This document shows, one piece after another, positions 17,883 through 26,880 of a DNA stretch of 64,000 nucleotides. A program made the position numbers and the translations under genes. The number at the start of each line of letters is the position of its first letter. The first letter of the stretch is position 1. Under the pieces are notes generated by a model, which ran no database searches, had not been told where the DNA came from, and was given only the letters and a program-made list of their open reading frames with translations. Source of the DNA: Flavobacterium anhuiense (GTDB lineage Bacteria; Bacteroidota; Bacteroidia; Flavobacteriales; Flavobacteriaceae). Where the stretch lies: NCBI RefSeq assembly GCF_004151235.1, contig NZ_JUIV01000003.1:248001-312000 (forward strand), written 5' to 3'.

Positions 17883-19145
17883 ATGAGAAAAATTATACTT
17901 ATGCTGACATTAATTCAAAGCGGATTCGTGATGGCACAGACAGAAACTGAAAAAGTGGTAACCCCAAACGGGAAAAAAGTAAAAGTTTACACAAATCCAG
18001 TCACTACTGTTGACAATGGTTTAACCAGAACTGACGGAAATGTACAATTGGGCGGAGATTTAACAAAGCCTACTTTAATAAAAACAACTTCTGAAAATCC
18101 CTTAGCCATTGGAGGTTTACAAAACGGAACTTTAACAGATCAATTGTTAACTACAGATGCTAACGGCGTTTTAAGGAAAATATCTAATGGTAATTGGTGG
18201 AATACTAATGGAAACACAGGAACAATTGCAGGAACAAATTTTATTGGAACAACTGACGATCAGGACTTAGTTTTTAAGCGACAAGGCTATGTAATTGGAA
18301 GATTAACATCATCAAACATCTCTTTTGGATCTAGTAGCCTAACATATAATACTACTGGTGATCAAAACTCAGCCTTTGGAAGAACTGCCTTATTAAATAA
18401 TACAACTGGGAGCAATAATACTGCCTTAGGCGCAGGAGCACTTGCGCGTAATACCGTAGGGGAAAAAAATACTGCTGTAGGAGTTAGTGCATTACCATTA
18501 AGTAACTCTGCCAATAGAAATGTTGCTGTAGGAGAAGCTGTTTTTGGCTCACTTTTAACAGGAAATAATAATATTGCTTTAGGCTTTGGTAGTGGAAGAT
18601 ATTTTGGAGATAACGCAGCAACTAATCTTCTAGATAATAGTACCGAAAGCATGTTTATTGGAGCAGAATCACGAGCTTTACTCAATGGATCAAAAAATGA
18701 AATTGTTATTGGGTATAATGCAAGAGGAAAAGGCTCAAATACAGTAACGATTGGTAATAGCCAGATAACTGAAATCGGCGGTTATGCACCTTGGTCAAAT
18801 TATTCTGATTCTCGTTTAAAAAAGAATATCGTTAGCAGTACATACGGTTTAGATTTTATAAATAAATTACGTCCTGTGCTTTATAACATGAAAACAGGAA
18901 CCACAGAATTACAATCTGGTTTTATTGCTCAGGAAGTAGAAAGTGCGGCAAATAGTATTGGTTATAAATTCAGCGGAATTGTAAAACCACAAAGTGATAC
19001 TGATTTTTATAGTTTGCGTTATTCAGATTTTGTCGTGCCATTAGTAAAATCAGTGCAAGAGCTGAAAAAACAGTTGGAAGAGAAAGAAGAGAGAATTTTA
19101 GATCTTGAAAATCGTTTGCTAAAATTAGAGCAAAAACTTAAATAG
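17883..19145 (+). CDS. Secreted fibre-like protein with S74 endosialidase-chaperone domain
   Basis: 420 residues. Signal peptide 1-19 (LIQSGFVMAQ). Residues about 45-105 contain an N-terminal module (NGLTRTDGNVQLGGDL) shared with the protein at 21685. Residues about 155-300 carry YadA-head-like repeats (NTTGSNNTALGAGAL, GEKNTAVGVSAL). Residues about 308-390 match the peptidase S74 intramolecular chaperone (DSRLKKNIVSS, GFIAQEVE). A C-terminal coiled coil (about 388-420) probably trimerises. Family knowledge: such domains assist trimer folding and then self-cleave. Probably a surface or secreted fibre; no phage genes nearby. Confidence 0.88.
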   Translation: MRKIILMLTLIQSGFVMAQTETEKVVTPNGKKVKVYTNPVTTVDNGLTRTDGNVQLGGDLTKPTLIKTTSENPLAIGGLQNGTLTDQLLTTDANGVLRKISNGNWWNTNGNTGTIAGTNFIGTTDDQDLVFKRQGYVIGRLTSSNISFGSSSLTYNTTGDQNSAFGRTALLNNTTGSNNTALGAGALARNTVGEKNTAVGVSALPLSNSANRNVAVGEAVFGSLLTGNNNIALGFGSGRYFGDNAATNLLDNSTESMFIGAESRALLNGSKNEIVIGYNARGKGSNTVTIGNSQITEIGGYAPWSNYSDSRLKKNIVSSTYGLDFINKLRPVLYNMKTGTTELQSGFIAQEVESAANSIGYKFSGIVKPQSDTDFYSLRYSDFVVPLVKSVQELKKQLEEKEERILDLENRLLKLEQKLK

Positions 19146-19151
19146 TAATTG

Positions 19152-19176
19152 AAAGGAAGCATTTAGCTTCCTTTTT
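19152..19176 (+). terminator. Terminator after the first fibre gene
   Basis: AAGGAAGC / GCTTCCTT stem followed by T residues. Confidence 0.8.
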
Positions 19177-19307
19177 TATTTTCAACTATTTTATTTTTAA
19201 AAAATCCAACCTTTGCTACTTTGCTACTCTGCACCTTTGCTCCTCGAAAAAAAGCAGTATTTTTGCATTTCTGTAAACGCCACGAAATTAAAAGCCCAGA
19301 AATCGAT

Positions 19308-20546
19308 ATGACACGAGAACATTATATTCCGTTTAATAAAGAATTTTTACTCGAACAGCAAATTACCGCTTTTGCTAATGACCCTAAAAAAGTAGATGGT
19401 TTTAAGAAACTTTTCGAAATAATCGAACACTATTATCATTACGAATCTTTTAACTTAAACCGAAATCTAAAGCAAAACTATGCACTTTATGATCCTGATT
19501 TAAGTGAGAAAGAACGAGAACAGTTTATCAATAAAAGCGATTTTCCAGTTTTTAAAGAAACACTACTGAAAGTCCTTGAACGTGGTAATTACTACAGAAT
19601 TAATCAAAAAGCTTTAAACGATGCTTTCAACGAATCTGATTTAATTGGACTGAATCTTTCTATCGACTTTAATGCTTTTAAAGATTTTGAACTTTATGCA
19701 CGCGGGCATCATAAAGCAAAAGAAAAGGTCAAAAAATATTTTTTTTGGACCAAAGAAGTTGAAATTGAATATTATGACCGTGTCTTAATTTACCTCAATT
19801 ATAGCGAAGCAGATTACCTAAAAGAAAAGAAAGTCAAATTAGGTAAAATGCCAATCGATCCAGGTTCAATTGCCTTAAAAATATTCAAACGTGTACCTAA
19901 AAACGATCTCGAAACCATTTTCCCAAATGCTATTCCTAAAATGTCTCTTAAGGATAAATTGCTGCTTTGGGTACCGGGTGTTTTTGGCGGACTTTCGTTA
20001 TTAAGTGCCAAGGTGATTCCGGCCCTGATCAATATGTATGAAGCTTATCAAACAGGTGAAACAATCGATTTGCTTAACAGCAAAACTTCTTTAAATCAGG
20101 GTTTAATTGCACTTGGAATTTTAGGAGCATATTGCTTTCGTCAATACAATAACTTCATAAATAAGAAAATCAGATATTCTAAAACACTTTCAGACAGTTT
20201 GTATTTTAAGAATCTTGGAAACAATAGTGGCGCCTTCTACTCTCTTCTAAATTCTTCTGAAGAAGAAGCTTTAAAAGAGACCATTTTGGCTTATACTTTT
20301 TTACACGAAAGTGAAGATTCATTAACAGCCGAAGAACTGGACAATCAAATTGAATCTTGGTTTAAAACCAAACTAAATACCGATTTGGATTTTGATGTGA
20401 ATGATGCTTTATTGAAATTAAAAAGCATTGGTCTGGGAATAGAAACTAACGGAAAATGGAATGTGATTCCACTTAATGAAGCGCTTATTGCAATTGACGA
20501 CTTGTGGGATAATGTTTTTAAATATAATCAGAAAGCCAAATCTTAA
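19308..20546 (+). CDS. TMEM143-like DUF3754 membrane protein
   Basis: 412 residues from Met at 19308. The frame is open from 19221, but that extension has no family character, whereas MTREHYIPFNKEFLLEQQ is a natural start. Soluble N-terminal part, then two hydrophobic segments (about LLLWVPGVFGGLSLLSAKVI and GLIALGILGAYCF) with a short loop between. The layout and the RVPKNDLETIFP segment fit DUF3754/TMEM143 proteins, whose role is unknown. Six bases separate it from the DUF2199 gene, so the two are likely cotranscribed. Confidence 0.82.
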   Translation: MTREHYIPFNKEFLLEQQITAFANDPKKVDGFKKLFEIIEHYYHYESFNLNRNLKQNYALYDPDLSEKEREQFINKSDFPVFKETLLKVLERGNYYRINQKALNDAFNESDLIGLNLSIDFNAFKDFELYARGHHKAKEKVKKYFFWTKEVEIEYYDRVLIYLNYSEADYLKEKKVKLGKMPIDPGSIALKIFKRVPKNDLETIFPNAIPKMSLKDKLLLWVPGVFGGLSLLSAKVIPALINMYEAYQTGETIDLLNSKTSLNQGLIALGILGAYCFRQYNNFINKKIRYSKTLSDSLYFKNLGNNSGAFYSLLNSSEEEALKETILAYTFLHESEDSLTAEELDNQIESWFKTKLNTDLDFDVNDALLKLKSIGLGIETNGKWNVIPLNEALIAIDDLWDNVFKYNQKAKS

Positions 20547-20551
20547 GAAAA

Positions 20552-21067
20552 ATGAATACTTACAAATGTTCTTGTTGCGGAGAAGTTTTTGACCAAATGC
20601 CTTTGTGTTTTGGAAATGAATTTCCTGCTTATTATTTTACCATTACGCCAGAAGAAAGAGAACAAAGAATTGAATACGGAGGAAGCTGGTGTTATGTCGA
20701 TGAAGAGCACTTTTTTCACAGAGGAAGATTGACAATTCCGATAATTGATTACCACGAAGATTTGGTTTTTAATGTCTGGACCACGATAAGCGAAGATAAT
20801 TTCTGTCTTCGAATGGATTTGTGGGAAGATCCCAATAGAATTAGCCAAGAACCATATTTTGGCTGGATGCAGACTAATATCCCAACTTATGGCGAAACTT
20901 TATCTCTAAAAACAATTGCTATTGAGCAAAGCTTAGGGTTAATTCCAGAAATAAAAATGATTGAAGAAAATCATCCTCTAACTTTAGATCAAGAAAACGG
21001 AATTACATTAGAAAAAGTCATTTCGATTGTAGATGAAATAATGAAAATACAGCACGGCAAAAGCTAA
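20552..21067 (+). CDS. DUF2199 protein
   Basis: 171 residues. The N-terminal KCSCCGEVFDQMPLCFG is the DUF2199 signature, with Cys6/Cys8/Cys9 as a possible metal site. Later conserved-looking blocks are GSWCYVDEEHFFHRGRL and NVWTTISEDNF. Function unknown. Its last 60 bases are repeated as a remnant at 23320-23379, on the far side of the second fibre gene. Confidence 0.85.
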   Translation: MNTYKCSCCGEVFDQMPLCFGNEFPAYYFTITPEEREQRIEYGGSWCYVDEEHFFHRGRLTIPIIDYHEDLVFNVWTTISEDNFCLRMDLWEDPNRISQEPYFGWMQTNIPTYGETLSLKTIAIEQSLGLIPEIKMIEENHPLTLDQENGITLEKVISIVDEIMKIQHGKS

Positions 21068-21684
21068 AAGAAATTTTCTGTAAGTCATCAAGATTAGAAA
21101 AAAGAACAACACCTTCCATTTGATTGCACACAATTTATTTCTTTTGTTTGATTTGTTCTAAAGTATCTCACGGAGCTTGATCACAAATTCTATTCAACCA
21201 AAACCACTTTCTTTAAAGATCTTCAGTTTGCATCAATTGCAGTATTTTCACTTGGAAATTCATATCTCATTATAAACGATTTCCACTTATTTGATTCCAA
21301 TTTTCCAATACACACTTACTTTTGAGTTCATAGAAACAATAGCAGAATTTCTATACTGCCCTACACATTTAACTATTCTTTTGCGTTGACAGATAATTAT
21401 GTCATTACTATTTGCCTATGTAATTGTGGAAATTAAGCCATTAACCTATTGAATTTATTCTGTTAAAATCTATTTTGTATCTCTGGAAAACCTTTAAAAC
21501 CAAGACAACTCTTCTTTTTATTAAAAAACGAAACAAGCATTTGTCTTATTTTATTACAACTAAAACTTTTTAAGGCTAAAATCTGATTATAACGCAACTA
21601 ATTTAGCTTGATTTTATGAGAAAATTCAATCAACTCATAAACAACTCAGATTAAAGTATAACAAATCTTTTAAAACAACTTAAA
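21068..21684. other. 617-bp non-coding gap
   Basis: AT-rich, with stops in all frames. I see no gene, hairpin terminator, tRNA or clear TAnnTTTG box next to the downstream gene. It may hold decayed sequence. Confidence 0.5.
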
Positions 21685-23031
21685 ATGAAAAAAATTACCT
21701 TGGTGCTCTTATTGATCCAGAGTGCATTTATGATGGCACAAACAAAAACTGTAGTGACTCAATATGGTGAAAAAGTTACTATAAGCCCCTATTCAAACAA
21801 TGGTTTAACGGCCACAGGAGGCTACATACAGCTTGGCGGTACTTTAATACAAAATACTACCATACAAGCCACTCCGTCTGCTACTCTAGCTTTACTAGGA
21901 TTGCAAGCAGGAGCATCTACAGACAAGATTTTAGTAGCTGATCCAACAACTGGCGTTTTAAAATTAGTAGATAGATCTACTTTTGGTGACAATCTTGGCA
22001 ATCATACTGCTACACAAGATTTAGCAATGGAAGGTAACAATATTAATAACGCAGCAAATATTACAGCTACAGCAAAAACAACTACAGCAACTGCTCAAAT
22101 TACAACTGGTGCTGGAGCTGGTAAAATTGCTGTGTCTGATGCAACAGGTAATGTAACTTGGACAGATCCTGCAACTATCAGTGTAGCAGGTGACAATCTA
22201 GGTAATCATACTGCTACACAAGATTTAGAAATGAGCGGCAAGAATATTAATAATGCAGAAAATATTACAGCTACAGCAAAAACAACTACAGCAACTGCTC
22301 AAATTACAACTGGTGCTGGAGCTGGTAGAATCGCTGTTTCTGATGCAGCAGGTAATGTAACTTGGACAGATCCTTCATCTATTAGCGTAGCAGGAGACAA
22401 CCTTGGTAATCATACTGCTACACAAGATTTAGCAATGGAAGGTAACAATATTAATAACGCAGCAAATATTACAGCTACAGCAAAAACAACTACAGCAACT
22501 GCTCAAATTACAACTGGTGCTGGAGCTGGTAAAATTGCTGTGTCTGATGCAACAGGTAATGTAACTTGGACAGATCCTGCAACTATCAGTGTAGCAGGTG
22601 ACAATCTAGGTAATCATACTGCTACACAAGATTTAGCAATGAGTGGCAAGAATATTGATAATGCAGCGAATATTACTGCTACAGCAAAAACAACTACAGC
22701 AACTGCTCAAATTACAACTGGAGCTGGAGCTGGTAAAATTGCCGTTTCTGATGCAACAGGTAATGTAACTTGGACAGATCCTGCAACTATTCAAACTATT
22801 ACATCAGAAATAGTAATTGATGAATTTAATGTGACAACAGATGGAACGGATACTTTTACATTAAGCAAAACACCAACTTCGACTGCCAAATTATTATTCC
22901 ATATAAATGGTGTTTGCATTTCTACAGCGGCGATTTCTTTAAATGGTAATACTGTGACGTATACTCCTGCTAATAATGCTTCATATGCATTAATGACAGA
23001 TGATCTAATAAGAATCACCTATTTAAAATAA
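21685..23031 (+). CDS. Secreted repeat protein related to the first fibre protein
   Basis: 448 residues. Signal peptide 1-19 (LLIQSAFMMAQ). Residues about 35-95 share the NGLTATGGYIQLGGTL module with the protein at 17883. Residues 101-371 are four 68-residue repeats, each containing DNLGNHTATQDL, ITATAKTTTATAQITTGAGA and GNVTWTDP. The last about 75 residues form a separate beta-rich end (VTTDGTDTFTLSKTP). It lacks the S74 domain of its paralogue. Probably an extracellular fibre or adhesin; ligand unknown. Confidence 0.85.
   Translation: MKKITLVLLLIQSAFMMAQTKTVVTQYGEKVTISPYSNNGLTATGGYIQLGGTLIQNTTIQATPSATLALLGLQAGASTDKILVADPTTGVLKLVDRSTFGDNLGNHTATQDLAMEGNNINNAANITATAKTTTATAQITTGAGAGKIAVSDATGNVTWTDPATISVAGDNLGNHTATQDLEMSGKNINNAENITATAKTTTATAQITTGAGAGRIAVSDAAGNVTWTDPSSISVAGDNLGNHTATQDLAMEGNNINNAANITATAKTTTATAQITTGAGAGKIAVSDATGNVTWTDPATISVAGDNLGNHTATQDLAMSGKNIDNAANITATAKTTTATAQITTGAGAGKIAVSDATGNVTWTDPATIQTITSEIVIDEFNVTTDGTDTFTLSKTPTSTAKLLFHINGVCISTAAISLNGNTVTYTPANNASYALMTDDLIRITYLK
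21985..22800 (+). repeat. Four 204-bp tandem repeats, A-B-A-B' pattern
   Basis: Units start at 21985, 22189, 22393 and 22597, exactly 204 bp apart and in frame. Units 1 and 3 are nearly identical. Units 2 and 4 share AATGAG(C/T)GGCAAGAATATT where 1 and 3 have AATGGAAGGTAACAATATT. The array therefore arose by duplication of a 408-bp pair, and its copy number could change by recombination. Confidence 0.93.
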
Positions 23032-23316
23032 TAGCTTCTCTAAAATCTATCAATACTCCGATCTATTGATTAGTCCTTAATAATCGATACGGATTATTAG
23101 ACAGATATATTTAATTAAACACCTGCAAGAGCTTTTTTTGCAGGTGTTTTTCTTTAAAATTCTTATCTATTCTTTGTTTTGTCAATTCATTTGAGCAGGA
23201 GTTAGCTTATAATTATAATAAGTATCTTACCAAAATTTAAATAACATGGATTTATCTCTTTTTCCATAATTATGCCTTTGTATACCGCTATTTCAGGACA
23301 AGACATACAATTTCAT
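23032..23316. terminator. Gap after the second fibre gene, with terminator
   Basis: AAACACCTGCAA (23117-23128) / TTGCAGGTGTTT (23139-23150) plus T run is a strong terminator. An imperfect repeat around TAATAATCGATACGGATTATTA lies at about 23078-23100. Otherwise non-coding. Confidence 0.8.
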
Positions 23317-23380
23317 AAAAAAAGCCATTTCGATTGCAGATAAAATAATGAAAACAAAGCGCGGTAAAAGCTAAAAGAAA
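23317..23380 (+). pseudogene. Remnant: 3' end of a DUF2199 gene
   Basis: 60 bases ending GGTAAAAGCTAAAAG match the 3' end of the gene at 20552 with 8 differences. They read KKAISIADKIMKTKRGKS and stop, against EKVISIVDEIMKIQHGKS in the intact gene. No continuous frame or start precedes it. Seven of the eight changes alter the protein, as expected for decay or for an old second copy. Confidence 0.8.
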
Positions 23381-23419
23381 ATTTATTAGATTTACGCTAC
23401 TAACTATAAAACCGCCCAA

Positions 23420-23884
23420 ATGAGAACATTAGATCAATGGTTTGCAGAATATGCCGTAAGTCATAAAAACCCAAAAAACAAGACAATACATTATGTTTGT
23501 GTGCCTGCTATTTTCTTTTCAATAGTTGGATTATTTATGAGTATTCCGAGCTCGACAATCTCAAATACATTAAAACTAAACGCTCCAATTATCGAAAATT
23601 GGGCTTTTGTTGTACTCCTTTTTGTTCTGCTATTTTATATCAGATTATCTCTTGCAATGGCGGTTAAAATTGCTGTTTTTTCTATTCTTTGTTTAGTTGT
23701 AAATTATTACATCGGTCAGTTTGTTCCGTTGTGGGCATTCTCTATTGGCGTTTTTGTATTGGCTTGGATTGGACAATTTTATGGACATAATATTGAAGGT
23801 AAAAAACCTTCCTTCTTAAAAGATCTACAGTTTTTATTAATTGGACCAGCTTGGGTTGTAGAAAATTTGTTTTCGAGAAAATAG
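23420..23884 (+). CDS. Mpo1-like (DUF962) membrane protein
   Basis: 154 residues with about four hydrophobic segments. The opening LDQWFAEYAVSHKNPKNKTI followed by HYVCVPAIFFSIVGLF is the DUF962/Mpo1 signature with the conserved His residues; a second His is in FYGHNIEGKKPSF. Yeast Mpo1 is an Fe(II) dioxygenase for 2-hydroxy fatty acid alpha-oxidation; bacterial members are not well characterised. The next gene starts 8 bases after the stop, suggesting cotranscription. Confidence 0.88.
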   Translation: MRTLDQWFAEYAVSHKNPKNKTIHYVCVPAIFFSIVGLFMSIPSSTISNTLKLNAPIIENWAFVVLLFVLLFYIRLSLAMAVKIAVFSILCLVVNYYIGQFVPLWAFSIGVFVLAWIGQFYGHNIEGKKPSFLKDLQFLLIGPAWVVENLFSRK

Positions 23885-23891
23885 AATTAAA

Positions 23892-24758
23892 ATGAAAGCG
23901 GAAAAAACAAGCAGAACGGCACAATACATGGCGTTCTTTCGAGCATTGGAAACACAATGTAAAAAAAGGTTGTTTTCAGATCCTTATGCCATTCATTTCA
24001 TAGATTCAAAATTGAGATTGGCCGTTCGTTTATACAAATATCCAATTATCAGAAAATATATTAATAATACTATACAGAAAAAAATTCCTGGAGCTTTGTC
24101 TTCTGGAATTGCCAGAACAAAATATATTGATGATTTACTTGAAAATGCTATTTCAAATGGCGTAAAACAAGTTATAATTTTAGGTGCTGGTTTCGACACG
24201 AGAGCGGTACGCCTTGATTTTCTAAAAGATATTCCTGTAATAGAAATTGATCATCCTAATACTTCGAAGTTTAAAGCCGAAGTTTATAAAAATAGAATAG
24301 GGCAAATTCCTCAGAACATCCGTTTTCTTCAAATTGATTTTAACAAACAAAATTTAGATCAATTAGCATTAGAAAACAATCTGGATTTTTCTAAACCAAC
24401 TACAATTATTTGGGAAGGTGTAACAAATTATCTTACCGAAGATGCTGTAAAAAATACCTTTTCATATATCGCTAAATTTGCTGCTAACAGTCATATTATT
24501 TTTACGTATGTACATAAAAATATAATCTTAAATCCAGAATCTTTTTTAGGTGGCAAAAAACTTCTGGAAGATTTAGAAAACCTTGAAGAACATTGGACAT
24601 TTGGTTTTCTTCCCGAAGAACTACCAAATTATTTAAATCAGTTTGATATTGCACTTTTAGAAGATTTAGGAGCTAATGAATATCGTGAAAAGTTTCTGCC
24701 AAGCCGTTCTGAAAATGGATATGAATTTTATAGATCTGCAATTGGTATAAAAAAATAA
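23892..24758 (+). CDS. Class I SAM methyltransferase, leucine carboxyl methyltransferase (LCM) type
   Basis: 288 residues. The opening EKTSRTAQYMAFFRALE, the SAM-binding VIILGAGFDTRAVRL (about 96-110), acidic VIEIDHP after strand 2 and the later TIIWEGVTNYL are family-typical. Bacterial members often modify small carboxylic or phenolic substrates; the target is unknown. Downstream of the Mpo1-like gene and probably in one transcript with it. Confidence 0.9.
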   Translation: MKAEKTSRTAQYMAFFRALETQCKKRLFSDPYAIHFIDSKLRLAVRLYKYPIIRKYINNTIQKKIPGALSSGIARTKYIDDLLENAISNGVKQVIILGAGFDTRAVRLDFLKDIPVIEIDHPNTSKFKAEVYKNRIGQIPQNIRFLQIDFNKQNLDQLALENNLDFSKPTTIIWEGVTNYLTEDAVKNTFSYIAKFAANSHIIFTYVHKNIILNPESFLGGKKLLEDLENLEEHWTFGFLPEELPNYLNQFDIALLEDLGANEYREKFLPSRSENGYEFYRSAIGIKK

Positions 24759-24916
24759 ACAGCTATTAAAAAGTATACAGACAGTATATAATCAGCAAAA
24801 TAACTCCATAGATTTTTGCTAATATTTTCTTAATAAAAAAACAACAGACGATATAATTTCTACATTTATGCTTCGTTAATCAATTAAGAAAATATCAATC
24901 AAAAAACCAAAAACAA

Positions 24917-26761
24917 ATGAAAAAAACCATTATTTTACTGCTGTTTTCAGTTATTAATATTGCTTTTGCTCAATCTGGAAAGATCTATTTAAAAAATGCA
25001 AAATTCAACATGGGTAAACCTAATACTTATGTTTATGAACCTCCTCAAGGTCTTGCAATAGAAGATAATGCTAAAGCAAATTTTCTCTATATTACCCCTA
25101 ATGATTTTTCTTCTGACGTAAGTCCGCTGAAAAAAAGTGGAAAACGTTATGAATTTACAGCAAAAGTTCCTGATTCTGTTAGAGTGATCCTAGTAACAAT
25201 AAACGATTCACAAAAAATTGCAGATAGCAATAATGAAAAAGGTTATTCTGTTCTTTTAAAGACACAAAATGATATTGAATTAGGAAAAAGTCTGATAGAC
25301 GAAATTTATGTCAGAAGTAATGGAGGCTACTTTTTTAGATTAAAATCAGATCCAAAAAGAGAAGATTTAATTACTGAATATGATGTCATATTTGCAAAAT
25401 ATCCGAAATTAAGAGATGATATCGTTTCTTTAGAATATTTATACACTAAAAAGTCTCTCAACAGAGAACAAGGAACAAAAGATCTTCTAGATTTTGCTGA
25501 TAAATGTGTAAAACGAAATAGTGAAGAATATTTGACTACAGCTTATTATATCTATAGTTCAAATAATGACACTCAAGATAAAGCAACAAAATTGAGAAAG
25601 GAAATTTCAGAAAAGTATCCTGCAAATAGAATTGATAAAATGGATTTTATTCGAAATTTCTATGATCAGCCTGATAAAACCGAAGCTTCTATTTTAAAAA
25701 GTCTTAATACTTTTAAGACAAAATATCCTAACGATAATTCTAAGAGGTCTCTAAACTATTTTTATTCAAATTTATTAACGATATATCTAAATAAAGGAGA
25801 TTTAAAAAAAGCGATAGAAATAGAACCCTATATAAACACACCGGCAGACTCCTATAATAATTTTGCTTGGGGCCAATCTGGTGGTGATTTAACAATGCCT
25901 GTAAAAGATATTGATTTTGCTACAAAAGTTTCTAAACGATCTTTAGACATTCTCGAAGCAAAACGAAAAGAATGCTTTACTCCTGATTATAATGATAAAT
26001 TTAACATGTTTGCTGATACTTATGCACTTCTGCTTTATAAACAAGGCAAATATGAGGAAGCTTTTAAATACCAAAGCGGAGTCAAAGCGCTTAACGGGTT
26101 GGACGCTGGAGGAAAAGAACGCTATTTAGCAATGCTGGGCAAAGTAAAAAGTAAAGACGAAGTAAAAGCTTATATTGAAGATGAAATTGGTAAAGGCAAC
26201 ACATCACCGGCATTTCTTGCTAAACTAAAAGAAATTTACATTGAGAAGAAACTACCTATGGCTGAATATGATGCTATTCAGCAAAAAACAGAATTATTAG
26301 CACAGGAAAACAAAAACAAAGATCTTCTTGAAAAATTTGGAACTAAAAATGCCACTGATTTTACCTTGAAAAATCTAGAAGGAAAAGACACAAAACTTTC
26401 AGATTATAAAGGAAAAGTAGTTGTTCTTGATTTCTGGGCAACTTGGTGCGGGCCATGCAAAGCTTCTTTTCCAAAAATGCAACATTTAGTGACTAAATAC
26501 AAAGATAAAGATGTTGCTTTCTTGTTTGTAAATACTTGGGAAAATGGTAAAGAGGACGACGTACTTAAAAAAGTTACTTCGTATATAACTGAGAAAAAAT
26601 TCGACTTCAACGTCGTTTTCGATTCAAAAACAGAGGTTGTTACCAATTACAAAATACAAGCGATACCAACACGTATTGTAATTGATAAAACCGGTAATAT
26701 TCTTGCTTATGACAACTCTAATACTGATCTTGGAGCAATTATCGATGAACAGTTAAAATAA
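24917..26761 (+). CDS. TlpA-like thioredoxin-fold protein with long N-terminal domain
   Basis: 614 residues. Signal peptide 1-19 (VINIAFAQ). Residues about 30-460 are a helical, TPR-like region. Residues about 475-612 form a TlpA/ResA-type thioredoxin domain with redox site Cys511-Gly-Pro-Cys514 (FWATWCGPCKASF) and the cis-Pro segment IQAIPTRIVID. It likely acts in the periplasm on disulfides. The large helical N-terminus is common in Bacteroidota redoxins. Followed by a terminator. Confidence 0.93.
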   Translation: MKKTIILLLFSVINIAFAQSGKIYLKNAKFNMGKPNTYVYEPPQGLAIEDNAKANFLYITPNDFSSDVSPLKKSGKRYEFTAKVPDSVRVILVTINDSQKIADSNNEKGYSVLLKTQNDIELGKSLIDEIYVRSNGGYFFRLKSDPKREDLITEYDVIFAKYPKLRDDIVSLEYLYTKKSLNREQGTKDLLDFADKCVKRNSEEYLTTAYYIYSSNNDTQDKATKLRKEISEKYPANRIDKMDFIRNFYDQPDKTEASILKSLNTFKTKYPNDNSKRSLNYFYSNLLTIYLNKGDLKKAIEIEPYINTPADSYNNFAWGQSGGDLTMPVKDIDFATKVSKRSLDILEAKRKECFTPDYNDKFNMFADTYALLLYKQGKYEEAFKYQSGVKALNGLDAGGKERYLAMLGKVKSKDEVKAYIEDEIGKGNTSPAFLAKLKEIYIEKKLPMAEYDAIQQKTELLAQENKNKDLLEKFGTKNATDFTLKNLEGKDTKLSDYKGKVVVLDFWATWCGPCKASFPKMQHLVTKYKDKDVAFLFVNTWENGKEDDVLKKVTSYITEKKFDFNVVFDSKTEVVTNYKIQAIPTRIVIDKTGNILAYDNSNTDLGAIIDEQLK

Positions 26762-26790
26762 AATCGAGCTTTAGCTAATTAAAAACTAAC

Positions 26791-26824
26791 TAAAAGGACA
26801 AAGATATCTTTTGTCCTTTTTTTA
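26791..26824 (+). terminator. Terminator after the TlpA-like gene
   Basis: AAAGGACAAAGATATC / CTTTTGTCCTTT stem and T run. Confidence 0.82.
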
Positions 26825-26880
26825 TGATTAAAATATACTTAAAATATTTTTATATTAGCATAATAAACCTAATCTATAAA

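Noticed and set aside
21985..22800. CRISPR array
   Set aside because: The units are 204 bp, contiguous and in frame within a secreted protein, with no spacers and no cas genes.
17883..24758. Prophage or tailocin
   Set aside because: An S74 domain and fibre-like repeats suggest phage tails, but there is no capsid, terminase, sheath, baseplate or integrase gene, and both proteins carry signal peptides.
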